Shown here: positions 1 through 11,284 of the stretch, piece after piece
How the letters are laid out: every line of letters begins with the position of its first letter
How positions within the stretch are numbered: position 1 is the first letter of the stretch
Assembly (NCBI GenBank): GCA_016648135.1
Contig: JADDOH010010327.1
Span: forward strand, 21,009 to 85,008
DNA: 64,000 nt
Source of the DNA: Agrypnia vestita
Lineage: Eukaryota; Arthropoda; Insecta; Trichoptera; Phryganeidae
Direction of reading: 5' to 3'
Position numbers and translations under genes: made by a program
Notes under the pieces: model-generated
What the model was told of the DNA's origin: nothing
Databases searched by the model: none
Seen by the model: only the letters and a program-made list of their open reading frames with translations

Positions 1-711
1 TTATTTCCTGCTTAAGCAATGTTTTATATGATATTGCACGCGTTAAAGATTTTATATAAATATATTATATGTATATATTCATATACACGTTATAAAATTA
101 TACTTTAGAAGGATCAGCTTTTTCAACTACGGTTTTTGCATGACATTGCATAATATGTCAAATATTTTATTCAAAATGGCAGACGGCATTCAATTGTGTT
201 CGCGTGTCACATCTGTCAGCTGTCATCTATTGCGGTGTCGCACCCAGCACTCGCGGCATGACGCCGGAACGGCCGGAAACAAACTGAAGCCATGAATTCA
301 CTAGGGGACAAATCGCGAAACATTCCGAGCGGCATGTCGCATCAACATCTACGCTCATGTTTCGGGGACAATGACGCGGTCATTTGACGTGTACACACCG
401 GGATACACATATCACTTGTCGCGGAAATGTCGCCCGATGAGGTTATGATGACAGCTGCGTATCTATTTATTTTAACGAGTTATCGAAACGTAAGAGGAGA
501 AAAAGGTGGTGGGTGTGAAATTATTTACTGCAAAGAGAAAGAAGGATGGATATTCTATGCGATCTTCGAATGTCTGACGGATCTTTTGCCAATTTCTCTC
601 GAATAACAACAACTGTTTTTGACAATTATTACAAATAATCGGGCCTTCCATAGCCAAGCAAGACAATATTAAGGAACGCTGTTGGCCCTCACATCATTTT
701 ATTTTTCACTC

Positions 712-930
712 ACTTACCACGTGGTACTGACGCAAAGCATGATGTCGCCGTAAGCTCGCTCGGGTACCGTGCGAGTAGGGTAACGTAGCAACGTTGCCGC
801 GACACGTAGAAATGCTCCGCTATGTTGTGCGCGACGTCGCGGAACAGTGCGCGACGTTGCAACGTCACGTAGACTCTATGCCACGCGTGATGTTGAGGGG
901 CAATTTGTTCCATAGTGAATACATAGCTTG
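712..930. repeat. CpG-rich repeat-like island with inverted words
   Basis: This 220-base block is much richer in CpG than its surroundings and repeats short words such as GCGACGT, CAACGTTGC and ACGTAG in both orientations. It fits a decayed inverted-repeat DNA element, but I cannot find clean termini or a target duplication. The minus-strand frame across it is not credible as a gene. Confidence 0.3.
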
Positions 931-1317
931 AAACTAAACTAGGGATGGGTAAAAAATATCGATATTGTTTGAAAAATATCGATATATTGATATTCAATAT
1001 CAACGTTCCCTGTAAGGTGTGCGCTTGTGCGCGCGTTCACCTAGCACCGTTCACACACATGTTTTACACTCCGCACAGTCAATATTATAAAATAAAGTTT
1101 CCTTTGCCAGATTTTAGTTTTCCTCGAATGCATGAAACAATACATGCACAATTCTTTCGCACGCTTTCGGAGAAATGAGTCGATAATACAATTTTACCTA
1201 TTAATTATGTTACGGACAGGACATTGCCTGCGCCTACCGTTAGGCAACCGAACTTTCGAGCTCTGTAGTTAACGTAATCACGTCATATAAATGATAGAAA
1301 TTTCTCATGTGAATGAA

Positions 1318-1515
1318 ACAGAGCAAAGGCCCCTTTCAGGGCCAACGCCGATCGCCGTGCCCCGGTTGAGGATGGGTACCGTGCCGAGGACAGCGCGCGA
1401 GTTCTCGGCCGCGGTGGTTGTCCTTATACGTGTCTCGGCGTCAGGCGGCGGCACCCGGGAGAGGGGATGAGCGAATGCGGAGCCTCAGCTCCATGAGAAC
1501 GCATCCCGCTGATGA
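1318..1515. repeat. GC-rich island with histone-like stem-loop
   Basis: The island begins with GGCCCCTTTCAGGGCC at about 1,329. This resembles the 3' stem-loop of metazoan replication-dependent histone mRNAs (six-base stem, four-base loop), with one mismatched closing pair. No histone coding sequence lies upstream. The rest is GC-rich and has no readable frame. It is probably an unidentified repeat. Confidence 0.25.
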
Positions 1516-2625
1516 CAATGGAAATGCGTTAGAGTGCATGATCTGAAATGTGTATGTTTTTGCTGAAAATATTATATGAAAATATTAATGTTCAGATTTT
1601 TTAACATTTCAGAGCTCTCTAATATGATGGAAATTAATGGTTTTTTGATTTCAGATGGACCTGAATCATAATTCTATGTAATAAGATACCGCATTTTCAT
1701 TGTTTTAATAAAAAGAGCGGGCGGGAGATGTTTTTATTTGCGCAAAAAGGCGCACTTTGTACCCTATTATCATCATATTTGCCAGATAAGCAACATTAAA
1801 GTTGTCTCAACACTTATAAAAGATAAGTAGTAGAGTCACACACATGCACACACTCTGTAAGACATAAAAAGTTGTCTACAGATGACACAATAAATGATTG
1901 ACTATATGGCATAACAGATTGCCAACAGATCATTGGTAAAAAACATACATTTTTTATGGCAAGGAAAAATCTAAATACTTTTTCAAATACATTATTAATG
2001 AGTGAATCACAATCACATTAATATGGAAACATAAGTCTGACACCACCAACACAAAACCAGCCGCCGCTTATGAGCGACATACTGGGCTGGGTTTTTTCCA
2101 TACAAATACTCATGCAAACACACAAACCGGAATAACTTCCGTCAGAGGTGTCCGATTTTGATAATTCTTTTTGTATAATGATCAGTGGATCAAGACCTAT
2201 CTAGAGAATATACACACTCATATGTGCAAATAATTTTGAATAAATTACAAAATTAGTTTTTTGTTGAAAAGTTTAAAAATTCATAACTATAGTAAGCTGC
2301 GACTTACAACAAAGTGTGATATATCAACAGATGCGCTGCGACGCACTCTATATAATAGACACAAAAAACTAAACCTAAAAGTTAATTTGGATTTTTAAGA
2401 GATTTAATTGTTGAAATTTCATAGCCCGCCGGGCCAGAAAATGAGATATATTTTAACTGTTGCTTTAATAATAATGTCTCAAGGTTGCCACGCAATATGT
2501 CAGACTGTTTATTGAGACGCAGTCAATGTAATGACATATATGTAAATCCTCCGGGGGAGGTGCGTTTAATTTAATAATTAAAAAACTGTAATATATGTAG
2601 TAGAAATAAGCGGCCGAAACGCGCC

Positions 2626-3430
2626 ATTTGTATGCAAACTGTAACTTGTTTTAATTGGCTTCGAGGCCGGGGCCTCCTGGTCCCGGCCGAGGGTATAAAT
2701 ATCGCATTCAAGGCGGACCGGCCTTCAGTCTGGTTTAAAACGCCGTGGCAAACCCTTCACGTGTGTTTCATTTACTTACCCGACTACCTCCTACGATTTT
2801 GCTGCCTGCTGACATCGCTCGCTCTCGAGCTCGAGCCGAACTACGTCATCAAGATCTGCTGTTGCTGCCTGCTAACGCCGAGCGCTCTCGCTTCACGCCC
2901 GGTACTTGCTATCGGCGGCGATCGCCTTGCGGTGTGCTGATACGGAGCGGACATTCACGCTCGGTACCTACTGCTTCTGCGGTGTGCTGACTCTGAGCGG
3001 ACGTTCACGCTCGGTACCTACCGCTTCTGCGGAGTGCTGATTGCTGGCGCGGATTTTGCCAAGCTAAGTATTTCTTCGCAGTTCAACCGTCTTTTTTAAG
3101 ACGATTATTCTTGACGACCTCGTCGAGTTTAGACATTTTGCTCGAAGCAAATTCTTTTGCTGTCGCCTCTGGTGCACATTCCCGTGTACTAATATCGCTC
3201 TTTTTCCAGCTGCTCACACGGTGCGCCCGTGCTGTGTGAGACATCCCGAAGGCTTCTGAAGCGGAATCAGCGGACCGCACCTTTGTTGCCTGTTCTGTGC
3301 GGAACAAATTATATAAAATTCAACCCCTTAAAATGTCGAAAAGGAGTGGATGTGGCGACCGTTAAGAAGAAATCCTGCGATAAATTTAAACTGGAATGGC
3401 TCTCTGAAATCGTCGAAAGAAAAATGCCAT
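2626..3430 (+). repeat. TATA-bearing transposon 5' region (unclassified)
   Basis: A TATAAAT box sits at 2,694-2,700 inside a GC-rich block that contrasts with AT-rich flanks. It is followed by a leader with 50-base tandem repeats and then, near 3,332, an ATG opening a frame (MSKRSGCGDR) that stops quickly. A neighbouring frame continues with KKSCDKFKLEWLSEIVE. The arrangement of TATA box, structured leader and short broken frame resembles the 5' end of a mobile element, either an LTR or a DNA transposon with its promoter. The charged KFKxEWL motif is loosely reminiscent of hAT transposase N-termini, but that is too weak to classify it. Confidence 0.35.
2929..3045. repeat. 50-bp tandem repeat
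   Basis: The word GCGGTGTGCTGA recurs at 2,929 and 2,979, with a variant (GCGGAGTGCTGA) at 3,029, each followed by GAGCGGAC-TTCACGCTCGGTACCTAC-type sequence. This gives a 50-base period with just over two copies. A more diverged unit may precede it near 2,870. It lies in the leader of the TATA-bearing block. Confidence 0.7.
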
Positions 3431-3477
3431 CTTCAATGCATTTACAAAAAGTAACAATTGGTGAAATATTTGTTTAT

Positions 3478-3590
3478 TGGCGGTCAAAGACACATACATA
3501 TACACGAGCAAGGAGGTACCGAGTACGTCAACATCTAAGCACGGATAATGCGAATAGTCTTCATTTATAATGTTTTATTATTAGAGTATC
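3478..3590 (+). repeat. Flanking repeat X, inverted copy at 7,937-8,040
   Basis: This roughly 110-base segment reappears as its reverse complement in the palindrome spacer. It joins an unrelated sequence (GGTCAAAGACACATACATAT) to the 3' untranslated end of a Jockey-like non-LTR element (cattataaatgaagact in reverse). The same junction therefore occurs twice in opposite orientations around the left arm. Confidence 0.7.
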
Positions 3591-3775
3591 ATGTACCTTT
3601 TATCCGGATAGTGTCTTTAATAAATATTTTAAAAAAAATAATAAATGCAGATTTTAGCAAGTAGGGAATTTAATTTTCTTCTCGTTTTTCGTGTTTTCAC
3701 TCGGAAGTCCTTCATCGCAGTGCCATACATCCCTCTCTCTTGCACATCTGTAGATACAGATATTAAATATTTTAC

Positions 3776-3949
3776 CTGTGTCCCGCTTGGTCCTGCTGGA
3801 GTACTCCGCGCACTCCTGCTTGATGTCAGGACAGGATATGTCCACATCAGTGTAGAGCTCTTCATCGCCGCTCCCGGCTGCAGACTCTGGCTGGGGCTTG
3901 ATGGAGGGACTGGCAGGGCTGCCGGGATCCATGCTGCTAGCTCTGGCTA
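3776..3949 (-). pseudogene. Orphan N-terminal exon N1 (left palindrome copy)
   Basis: This is the mirror copy of the unit A exon at 11,901-12,074. It starts MDPGSP at 3,932, has a donor at 3,776/3,775 in phase 1, and an acceptor-like AG upstream in a matching phase. It encodes an acidic peptide with DIKQEC, a SUMO consensus. One residue differs from the right copy (PQPES against PQPGS). Downstream on this strand, towards lower coordinates, there is no SINE and no finger array, only the end of a non-LTR element and unrelated sequence. It cannot therefore make a complete gene product from this locus. Confidence 0.75.
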
Positions 3950-4566
3950 CTACAGACATCAGACACAATTATCAAAACATTCTAAAAGTACACCTATTTA
4001 TGTCAAAATCATATCCATAACTGCACACACAACACAGCGGAGTAATTTCCTAAAAGTACTTAGAAACTAATGTAGAAATTGATAAATATGATCATTTCAT
4101 TCTAAGCACACAACCAGTCTCATCTTTTTCGACTACCGGCTTTTTCAGATAGCTTAATTCGCTTTAAGCACATAGTATACAAGTGTACAGAGAAGAACCG
4201 AACTCCTTCCTTAGACGAGGTGATTAGGTCATACTTAAATTGATAATTGACACTGATTGATAAATGTTCGAAAATTGATCAGTTTTTTTACATAAATCTC
4301 GATATTTCACGAAACAATATTACGCAAGGATAAACCTTTTAAGTGACAAGAGACACTTATATAGTATTTTTACAATTGAAAAAAGGAAAAATATCAACAC
4401 TAAAAATTTTCAAAAATCGAATTTTAAATTAGCAAGATTACCTGCAATTTTAGCCAACTTAGACCACTTTAATAGCTATTGTAATTGTATGGAAAGATAA
4501 AGATGTCGATAAATACGGAAGTTAAATTAATTAATAACCATATGTCAAACAATCATCCGTATTCTG

Positions 4567-4782
4567 CTTACTTACTTACCATCACGCCGTTTCCCCGCGG
4601 GGGTAGGCAGAGAGGATAGAGCGCCATACTCTTCTGTCCTGACATACAACTTTCGCTTCGTCTACATTCATACATCTTCGCATGCAAACTCGACGGTTGT
4701 TCAGGCTTCTAACAAGACCATCTTCCAGTATCTGGTTAATCTGGTCATGCCACGTCTTCCGTGGTCGCCCTCTCTTTCTGAA
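4567..4782 (-). mobile_element. Non-LTR retrotransposon 3' fragment, left copy
   Basis: The reverse strand reads RGRPRKTWHDQINQILEDGL and continues to PRGETA followed by a stop. This is a C-terminal tail seen in RTE-like and related non-LTR reverse transcriptases (GRPRKTW, then R-WR). The 3' end finishes in a short GTAA repeat. It is the mirror of the fragment at 11,080-11,284 and is heavily 5' truncated. Confidence 0.7.
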
Positions 4783-5273
4783 CTAAGCAATTTTGCTATT
4801 GCTGTATCTTGACAGTTTTTGTATAATTTTGCGACGCCGTTTCATGTTTGACAGGTTTGAAATTAATGAATTCAGTCAAATAGAAATCTCGTTATTTGTA
4901 ATTGTCAATAATGTTTATGTACGTTTTAGAGTTTTCTGAATGATGGAATTCATTAATTTCAAACATAAGCCATTTCAATCTTTTTTACGCAACGAAACGA
5001 CTCTATTGACCACTGTGGGAGACGTCCGTTCGCAGGTGCGAAGAATTCTCCCGCCGGAGTTGAAGGTGAAGGCTGCGTTGAAATTTAAGGTGCGTCTACT
5101 TTTTGCGTCGGGGTCACCAATTTGTGGGGGATTTGGTATTTATAGAGCTTTATTGGCTTACCACCGTATAAAATACGGAATCTCTATATTTAAATGTGGG
5201 TAAAAACGCGTGAGAGATTTTACAAGATTTATTCAATAGCAAATGGTTACAATAGTACAACTTAATTATTAAT
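4783..5273. repeat. Segment of about 490 bp present only in the left arm
   Basis: This stretch has no counterpart in the right arm, where the flanks are joined by a short A-run. It contains a GTTTGACAGGTTTGAAATTAATG-type terminus and its inverse about 130 bases later. The same terminus occurs in the small element at 57,622-58,243, so a transposon fragment lies inside. Whether it was inserted here or deleted on the right is undecided. Confidence 0.7.
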
Positions 5274-5636
5274 TTAAACTATTATTCGAATTCTTAAACT
5301 GTATGTTTTGTTAATGTAGGCAAAATAACCCCAAGTATGAGGTAATTTCACCTAAATTTTTAGAAGTTAAATAAGTGCAATAAAATATAATTTGGTGCTA
5401 CTAGCTATAGAGAAATACCTAAAATAAAGGGTATATAACACATAAAATCATATGGCAATGGGCCTACTAGTATAAAAGATAATGAAAAAACACTATCAAA
5501 CAAAAAATAAAACCAGGCAGAATAACCCCGTTTGACCGTATTTCGATTACAAAATTGAACGCTTCGACAATTCCGAATTTAATTGTTTAAACATTCGTAG
5601 AAATCAGTTGGTTTCAAAATGCAAATTTTTACTTAC

Positions 5637-5948
5637 CGCGGGAAATCTTCGCGCATTCTTCTTTGACATCAGAGTACGTGATATCTACATCAGTATAGAA
5701 CCCGTCACTTGGCTCGGACTTGATGGCAAATGTATCTGGCTCGTATTGTTCGGACCGCGACCTCGGCTCATCAAGATCATTATCCGTGCGTTCCTCGGCG
5801 TCATTTTCCTCTTTGACCTTGATGAGTTCGCGTGCCCCGCTCCCGGGTTCAGACTTCACCGGGAAACAATCAGGACGAATGGTATCCATGATTCTGCTGC
5901 CCAGTTTTACCCGAAGTACTTCTCAAAATATTCTTTACTAGCTTTCAC
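5637..5948 (-). pseudogene. Orphan N-terminal exon N2 (left palindrome copy)
   Basis: This is the mirror of 10,396-10,707. It has an acceptor (TTTTTTTCAG) upstream, an ATG at 5,889, a frame beginning MDTIRPDCFPVKSEPGSGA, and a phase-1 donor CGCG|GTAAGT. The coding part is 84 codons, and its translation is identical to the right-arm copy. It carries four hydrophobic-K-x-E motifs (VKSE, VKEE, IKSE, VKEE). With N1 at 3,776-3,949 it keeps the order N2 then N1 on the minus strand, but no finger exon follows. Confidence 0.75.
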
Positions 5949-5977
5949 CTGAAAAAAATGACGACACTCTAACATGT

Positions 5978-6560
5978 TGGTTTCTAAGGAATAGGTATTT
6001 AAATATAGAAAAAGACTATTCGTAAATTTTTTTTTCGAAAAAGTATACTGCGCAAGAACCATTACTCATAATGTTCAGGAGGGACAAAAAACGGCTAAAT
6101 ACAACGAAAATGATTATTTCACTATATTATTGAGTGTGCTAATAACAAAATAAAAAGATCATTTACGCTTAAAAAGTAAGTATTAAATAAGATATTACAC
6201 TTTAAAGTTTCGAAAAATGCACTGCATATTTTGACATTTCATAGGCAATATATGAGGTGAGGTTAGGTTATTAGGTTTGGTTTGGTTAGGTTATTAGGAT
6301 TGGTTAGGTTAGGTTATTAGGTTTGGTTTGTTTAATTTAGATTACGATTATTTTAGTTAGATTAAATTAACAGGACGTTAAAGTATATAGTGAAATACTT
6401 ATTTTCATTGTATGAACAACGGGACCATATTCTTGGATTATTTCTCGGTTTCTAAGGAATAAGTATTTAAATATGGAAAAAAAACATTCGTAGAAAAACT
6501 TTTCGAAAAAGAATACTGCGTAAGAACCATTAGTCAAACTGTTCAGGAGGGACAAGGAAA
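5978..6560. mobile_element. Small inverted-repeat element inside 110-bp direct repeats (left)
   Basis: Two direct repeats of about 110 bases (around 5,978-6,086 and 6,448-6,560) share TTTCTAAGGAATA, TATTTAAATAT, ATTCGTA and GTTCAGGAGGGACAA. They flank an element of about 350 bases whose relatives at 33,625-33,945 show inverted termini. The interior carries degenerate TTAGG/GGTTAGGTT words. The layout is either a small element inserted into a duplicated segment or a miniature terminal-repeat element. The mirror copy is at 9,785-10,367. Confidence 0.55.
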
Positions 6561-7936
6561 CCTTTCCATATCGTCAATAAAAATGATAATTTTTTTTTTT
6601 TGTGTAACTATTTTATATAAGACCGTAAACTTTTGTTTGCGTTTATGTATATCTTCAGAGAAATTTAATCTAATGATTTGGCTTAAACGACAAATTCGAA
6701 CTGCGGTAAATGCTACCACGGACGTTTTTCTAGATCATTTATTGTAACACAATTCTTTCCAATACGTTTTTTTTGTACCTCTAACGGATTAGGCAGCGCT
6801 TCCATGAGCGCGCTTTAGCGGCAAAATTTTTCACGACTCTATTCACTATTACTTTCACTTCTTGCTTGCTTCCTTAGTGGGGATGCTTTATTAGACGCAG
6901 TCTATTGGTCAATTTCAATATTTGAATGCGCCAATCAATGCCGCGTGTGTCCTTCAACTGAATGCGCCAAAAAACGTAATTTTTACATGATTGGCTCATA
7001 CACGATTTATTTATTTTAAAAAAATACACTATACAGAAGTTGCAGACGTTACACGAAGGGACAGATGGACGAACAGACACACAACGAAATTTGTGTAGTT
7101 GGGATTAGGTTTTAAATTGATAAATGGAGCAGATATCTCAGCAGCCACGGGTGTGACACTTTCATTTGTAACTCCCTTTATAACGAGCGCCTCGAGCTTA
7201 CTTATACAATAACGATACACTTATTTTGTTTTTAAGAGAAATGCGAACTACTACTTCTTTTAAATGTCTCTTAAATGCATTTAAGAGGCATTTTAAATAA
7301 CTAGATGCCTTGTTGAGTAATCACGATACACAAATGTCAAATGATAACCATGGAAAAAGGTCATATATCGAGTTCTAGAGAAGGTTTAACGTCATTTTGA
7401 GCGATTAGCGATAGCATTATTCTCTGTAGCTCTGGATACTGTTGAAACCACTGACCACCAAAATATAGATACGTGGACTAATGGATATTTCTTAGTTCGC
7501 GTTTTGCTTCCACTTCGTTTAACTTGTTTAAAGGGCCCTGTACACGCTGGCTGAGGTTGGCCCAATCCCGGCCAACAGCAATGTGCAAAGGGGATATTGG
7601 CGCAGTCTGGCGCACGTCGGTGAAGTTGTCGGTTTTCCGAGCACACATCGAATAAATAAAACGTAGCTCGCCTGGCCGGTGGTGATCACATATTGACCGT
7701 TATTTAGTTCGCCGAAATGTTGCTATCGTGGAGCAATGAAGAGACATTCAAGTTTATTCAATTATTATTATTTCTTTGGACAGAAATAAATTTTGTATAC
7801 AATGAATGAGTTTTATTTTTCGTATTAAGTGTAACCCGTCAAAAATGAAGGTTTTTTTACATGTCGTTTCCTAAGTTATAAGTATTTATTTATTTATATA
7901 CAAAAGTAAAGAAAATATATTATAAAGAAAAAAAAA

Positions 7937-8040
7937 ATAATAAAACATTATAAATGAAGACTATTCGCATTATCCGTGCTTAGGTGTTGACGTACTCGGT
8001 ACCTCCTTGCTCGTGTATATGTATGCGTCTTTGACCGCCA
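7937..8040 (-). repeat. Inverted copy of flanking repeat X in the spacer
   Basis: This is the reverse complement of 3,478-3,590, including the junction between the non-LTR 3' end and the CGTGCTTAGGTGTTGACG sequence. It follows directly on the inner end of the left arm. Confidence 0.7.
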
Positions 8041-8410
8041 CACAAATAACCCTGTATACTTCAATAAAAATCATGCTTATTATTCTCACTGAACGCCCCT
8101 TCCGTAATGATAGTTCAACTTTTTGTAGAAAATAATTCAGAAATATTGTAAAAAAAAATGCGAACTGTGATATTACATATCTCCATAACTATTGATATTA
8201 GGCGAACATTTTCGACTCATTATCAAGGCAGGAATGTACGTGTGTTGTTTTGTATCTTTTACATATTGTCTCATAAATAGATACCTAATTATTATTTTTA
8301 TTAAAAAAATATACCTTTAAATAATTTCGTTGTCTTTCTGTTCGGCCTTCTGTCTGGCTGCGTAACTTCTAAAACAGAATTTCATTTTTTTAGGTAATAT
8401 TTTCTTTCTC
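8041..8410. other. Unique part of the palindrome spacer
   Basis: About 370 AT-rich bases separate repeat X from the right arm. I see no coding frame or family match. Their presence, together with arm differences, argues against a trivial read-through artefact, which would give a near-zero spacer. Confidence 0.6.
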
Positions 8411-9784
8411 TTTTTTTCTTTATAATATATTTTCTTTACTTTTGTATATAAATAAATAAATACTTATAACTTAGGAAACGACATGTAAAAAAACCTTCAT
8501 TTTTGACGGGTTACACTTAATACGAAAAATAAAACTCATTCATTGTATACAAAATTTATTTCTGTCCAAAGAAATAATAATAATTCAATAAACTTGAATG
8601 TCTCTTCATTGCTCCACGATAGCAACATTTCGGCGAACTAAATAACGGTCAATATGTGATCACCACCGGCCAGGCGAGCTACGTTTTATTTATTCGATGT
8701 GTGCTCGGAAAACCGACAACTTCACCGACGTGCGCCAGACTGCGCCAATATCCCCTTTGCACATTGCTGTTGGCCGGGATTGGGCCAACCTCAGCCAGCG
8801 TGTACAGGGCCCTTTAAACAAGTTAAACGAAGTGGAAGCAAAACGCGAACTAAGAAATATCCATTAGTCCACGTATCTATATTTTGGTGGTCAGTGGTTT
8901 CAACAGTATCCAGAGCTACAGAGAATAATGCTATCGCTAATCGCTCAAAATGACGTTAAACCTTCTCTAGAACTCGATATATGACCTTTTTCCATGGTTA
9001 TCATTTGACATTTGTGTATCGTGATTACTCAACAAGGCATCTAGTTATTTAAAATGCCTCTTAAATGCATTTAAGAGACATTTAAAAGAAGTAGTAGTTC
9101 GCATTTCTCTTAAAAACAAAATAAGTGTATCGTTATTGTATAAGTAAGCTCGAGGCGCTCGTTATAAAGGGAGTTACAAATGAAAGTGTCACACCCGTGG
9201 CTGCTGAGATATCTGCTCCATTTATCAATTTAAAACCTAATCCCAACTACACAAATTTCGTTGTGTGTCTGTTCGTCCATCTGTCCCTTCGTGTAACGTC
9301 TGCAACTTCTGTATAGTGTATTTTTTTAAAATAAATAAATCGTGTATGAGCCAATCATGTAAAAATTACGTTTTTTGGCGCATTCAGTTGAAGGACACAC
9401 GCGGCATTGATTGGCGCATTCAAATATTGAAATTGACCAATAGACTGCGTCTAATAAAGCATCCCCACTAAGGAAGCAAGCAAGAAGTGAAAGTAATAGT
9501 GAATAGAGTCGTGAAAAATTTTGCCGCTAAAGCGCGCTCATGGAAGCGCTGCCTAATCCGTTAGAGGTACAAAAAAAACGTATTGGAAAGAATTGTGTTA
9601 CAATAAATGATCTAGAAAAACGTCCGTGGTAGCATTTACCGCAGTTCGAATTTGTCGTTTAAGCCAAATCATTAGATTAAATTTCTCTGAAGATATACAT
9701 AAACGCAAACAAAAGTTTACGGTCTTATATAAAATAGTTACACAAAAAAAAAAAATTATCATTTTTATTGACGATATGGAAAGG

Positions 9785-10367
9785 TTTCCTTGTCCCTCCT
9801 GAACAGTTTGACTAATGGTTCTTACGCAGTATTCTTTTTCAAAAGTTTTTCTACGAATGTTTTTTTTCCATATTTAAATACTTATTCCTTAGAAACCGAG
9901 AAATAATCCAAGAATATGGTCCCGTTGTTCATACAATGAAAATAAGTATTTCACTATATACTTTAACGTCCTGTTAATTTAATCTAACTAAAATAATCGT
10001 AATCTAAATTAAACAAACCAAACCTAATAACCTAACCTAACCAATCCTAATAACCTAACCAAACCAAACCTAATAACCTAACCTCACCTCATATATTGCC
10101 TATGAAATGTCAAAATATGCAGTGCATTTTTCGAAACTTTAAAGTGTAATATCTTATTTAATACTTACTTTTTAAGCGTAAATGATCTTTTTATTTTGTT
10201 ATTAGCACACTCAATAATATAGTGAAATAATCATTTTCGTTGTATTTAGCCGTTTTTTGTCCCTCCTGAACATTATGAGTAATGGTTCTTGCGCAGTATA
10301 CTTTTTCGAAAAAAAAATTTACGAATAGTCTTTTTCTATATTTAAATACCTATTCCTTAGAAACCAA
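9785..10367. mobile_element. Small inverted-repeat element inside direct repeats (right)
   Basis: This is the mirror copy of 5,978-6,560, with the same flanking direct repeats and AACCTAACC-rich interior. Small differences from the left copy (for example TTTTTCAAAAG against a CGAAAAAG-type word) show that the arms are not artefactually identical. Confidence 0.55.
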
Positions 10368-10395
10368 CATGTTAGAGTGTCGTCATTTTTTTCAG

Positions 10396-10707
10396 GTGAA
10401 AGCTAGTAAAGAATATTTTGAGAAGTACTTCGGGTAAAACTGGGCAGCAGAATCATGGATACCATTCGTCCTGATTGTTTCCCGGTGAAGTCTGAACCCG
10501 GGAGCGGGGCACGCGAACTCATCAAGGTCAAAGAGGAAAATGACGCCGAGGAACGCACGGATAATGATCTTGATGAGCCGAGGTCGCGGTCCGAACAATA
10601 CGAGCCAGATACATTTGCCATCAAGTCCGAGCCAAGTGACGGGTTCTATACTGATGTAGATATCACGTACTCTGATGTCAAAGAAGAATGCGCGAAGATT
10701 TCCCGCG
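10396..10707 (+). CDS. Unit A N-terminal exon N2 (SUMO-consensus-rich)
   Basis: An exon with a good acceptor (TTTTTTTCAG at 10,386-10,395), about 59 bases of leader, an ATG at 10,455 and a phase-1 donor CGCG|GTAAGT. The 84-codon coding part is acidic and Ser/Glu/Asp-rich, with VKSEPG, VKEEND, IKSEPS and VKEEC, each matching the hydrophobic-K-x-E sumoylation consensus. It resembles the IKxEP stretches of many insect zinc-finger proteins and has no fold I recognise. The donor phase lets it splice in frame to N1 at 11,901 (G+TA) or directly to the finger exons of sister units. Units C and D show no N2-like exon, so it may be lost there or specific to unit A. An exonic role is inferred from splice signals and coding character only. 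Confidence 0.55.
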
Positions 10708-11079
10708 GTAAGTAAAAATTTGCATTTTGAAACCAACTGATTTCTACGAATGTTTAAACAATTAAATTCGGAATTGTCGAAGCGTTCAATTTTGTAATCG
10801 AAATACGGTCAAACGGGGTTATTCTGCCTGGTTTTATTTTTTGTTTGATAGTGTTTTTTCATTATCTTTTATACTAGTAGGCCCATTGCCATATGATTTT
10901 ATGTGTTATATACCCTTTATTTTAGGTATTTCTCTATAGCTAGTAGCACCAAATTATATTTTATTGCACTTATTTAACTTCTAAAAATTTAGGTGAAATT
11001 ACCTCATACTTGGGGTTATTTTGCCTACATTAACAAAACATACAGTTTAAGAATTCGAATAATAGTTTAAAAAAAAAGA

Positions 11080-11284
11080 GGGCGACCACGGAAGACGTGG
11101 CATGACCAGATTAACCAGATACTGGAAGATGGTCTTGTTAGAAGCCTGAACAACCGTCGAGCTTGCATGCGAAGATGTATGAATGTAGACGAAGCGAAAG
11201 TTGTATGTCAGGACAGAAGAGTATGGCGCTCTATCCTCTCTGCCTACCCCCGCGGGGAAACGGCGTGATGGTAAGTAAGTAAGC
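11080..11284 (+). mobile_element. Non-LTR retrotransposon 3' fragment, right copy
   Basis: Frame 11,084-11,268 reads RGRPRKTWHDQ and ends YPRGETA then TGA, a C-terminal tail of a non-LTR reverse transcriptase. It is followed by a short (GTAA)n tail at 11,271-11,283, as expected for elements that end in a simple repeat. A related fragment is at 44,504-44,700 on the minus strand. Confidence 0.7.

Larger units (their letters stand above)
1..2625. other. No recognisable gene
   Basis: I see no convincing coding exon, RNA gene or complete mobile element here. Short open frames overlap on opposite strands and do not resemble known families. Two GC-rich islands stand out from the AT-rich background, at about 712-930 and 1,318-1,515, and are listed separately. 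An AT-rich stretch near 948-1,000 carries repeated AATATCGATATT-type palindromes. The remainder looks like ordinary intergenic or old repeat DNA. Confidence 0.6.
3543..7934. repeat. Left arm of the giant palindrome
   Basis: This 4.4 kb arm is the reverse complement of 8,411-12,307 with very few differences. Positions pair with a constant sum of 16,344-16,345 in the inner part and 15,850 in the outer part. The shift is due to a segment of about 490 bases (around 4,783-5,273) present only here. The arm holds, on the minus strand, two N-terminal exons of the zinc-finger family, a non-LTR fragment and a small inverted-repeat element flanked by direct repeats. Translations of shared frames are identical or differ by one residue. 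Confidence 0.95.

Noticed and set aside
1325..1350. Histone mRNA 3' stem-loop
   Set aside because: The match has a mismatched closing pair, no histone coding sequence precedes it, and GC-rich hairpins are expected in this island.
6241..6340. GGTTAGGTTATTAGG repeats resembling insect telomere TTAGG
   Set aside because: The words are irregular, short and lie inside a small transposon family also seen at 33.8 kb and, separately, near 25,850. They are not a telomeric tract.
7392..7646. Open frame of 84 codons present identically in both palindrome arms (also 8,699-8,953) as a duplicated gene
   Set aside because: The identity only reflects the palindrome. The protein has no family resemblance, and the frame overlaps a GC-rich patch without splice or promoter context.
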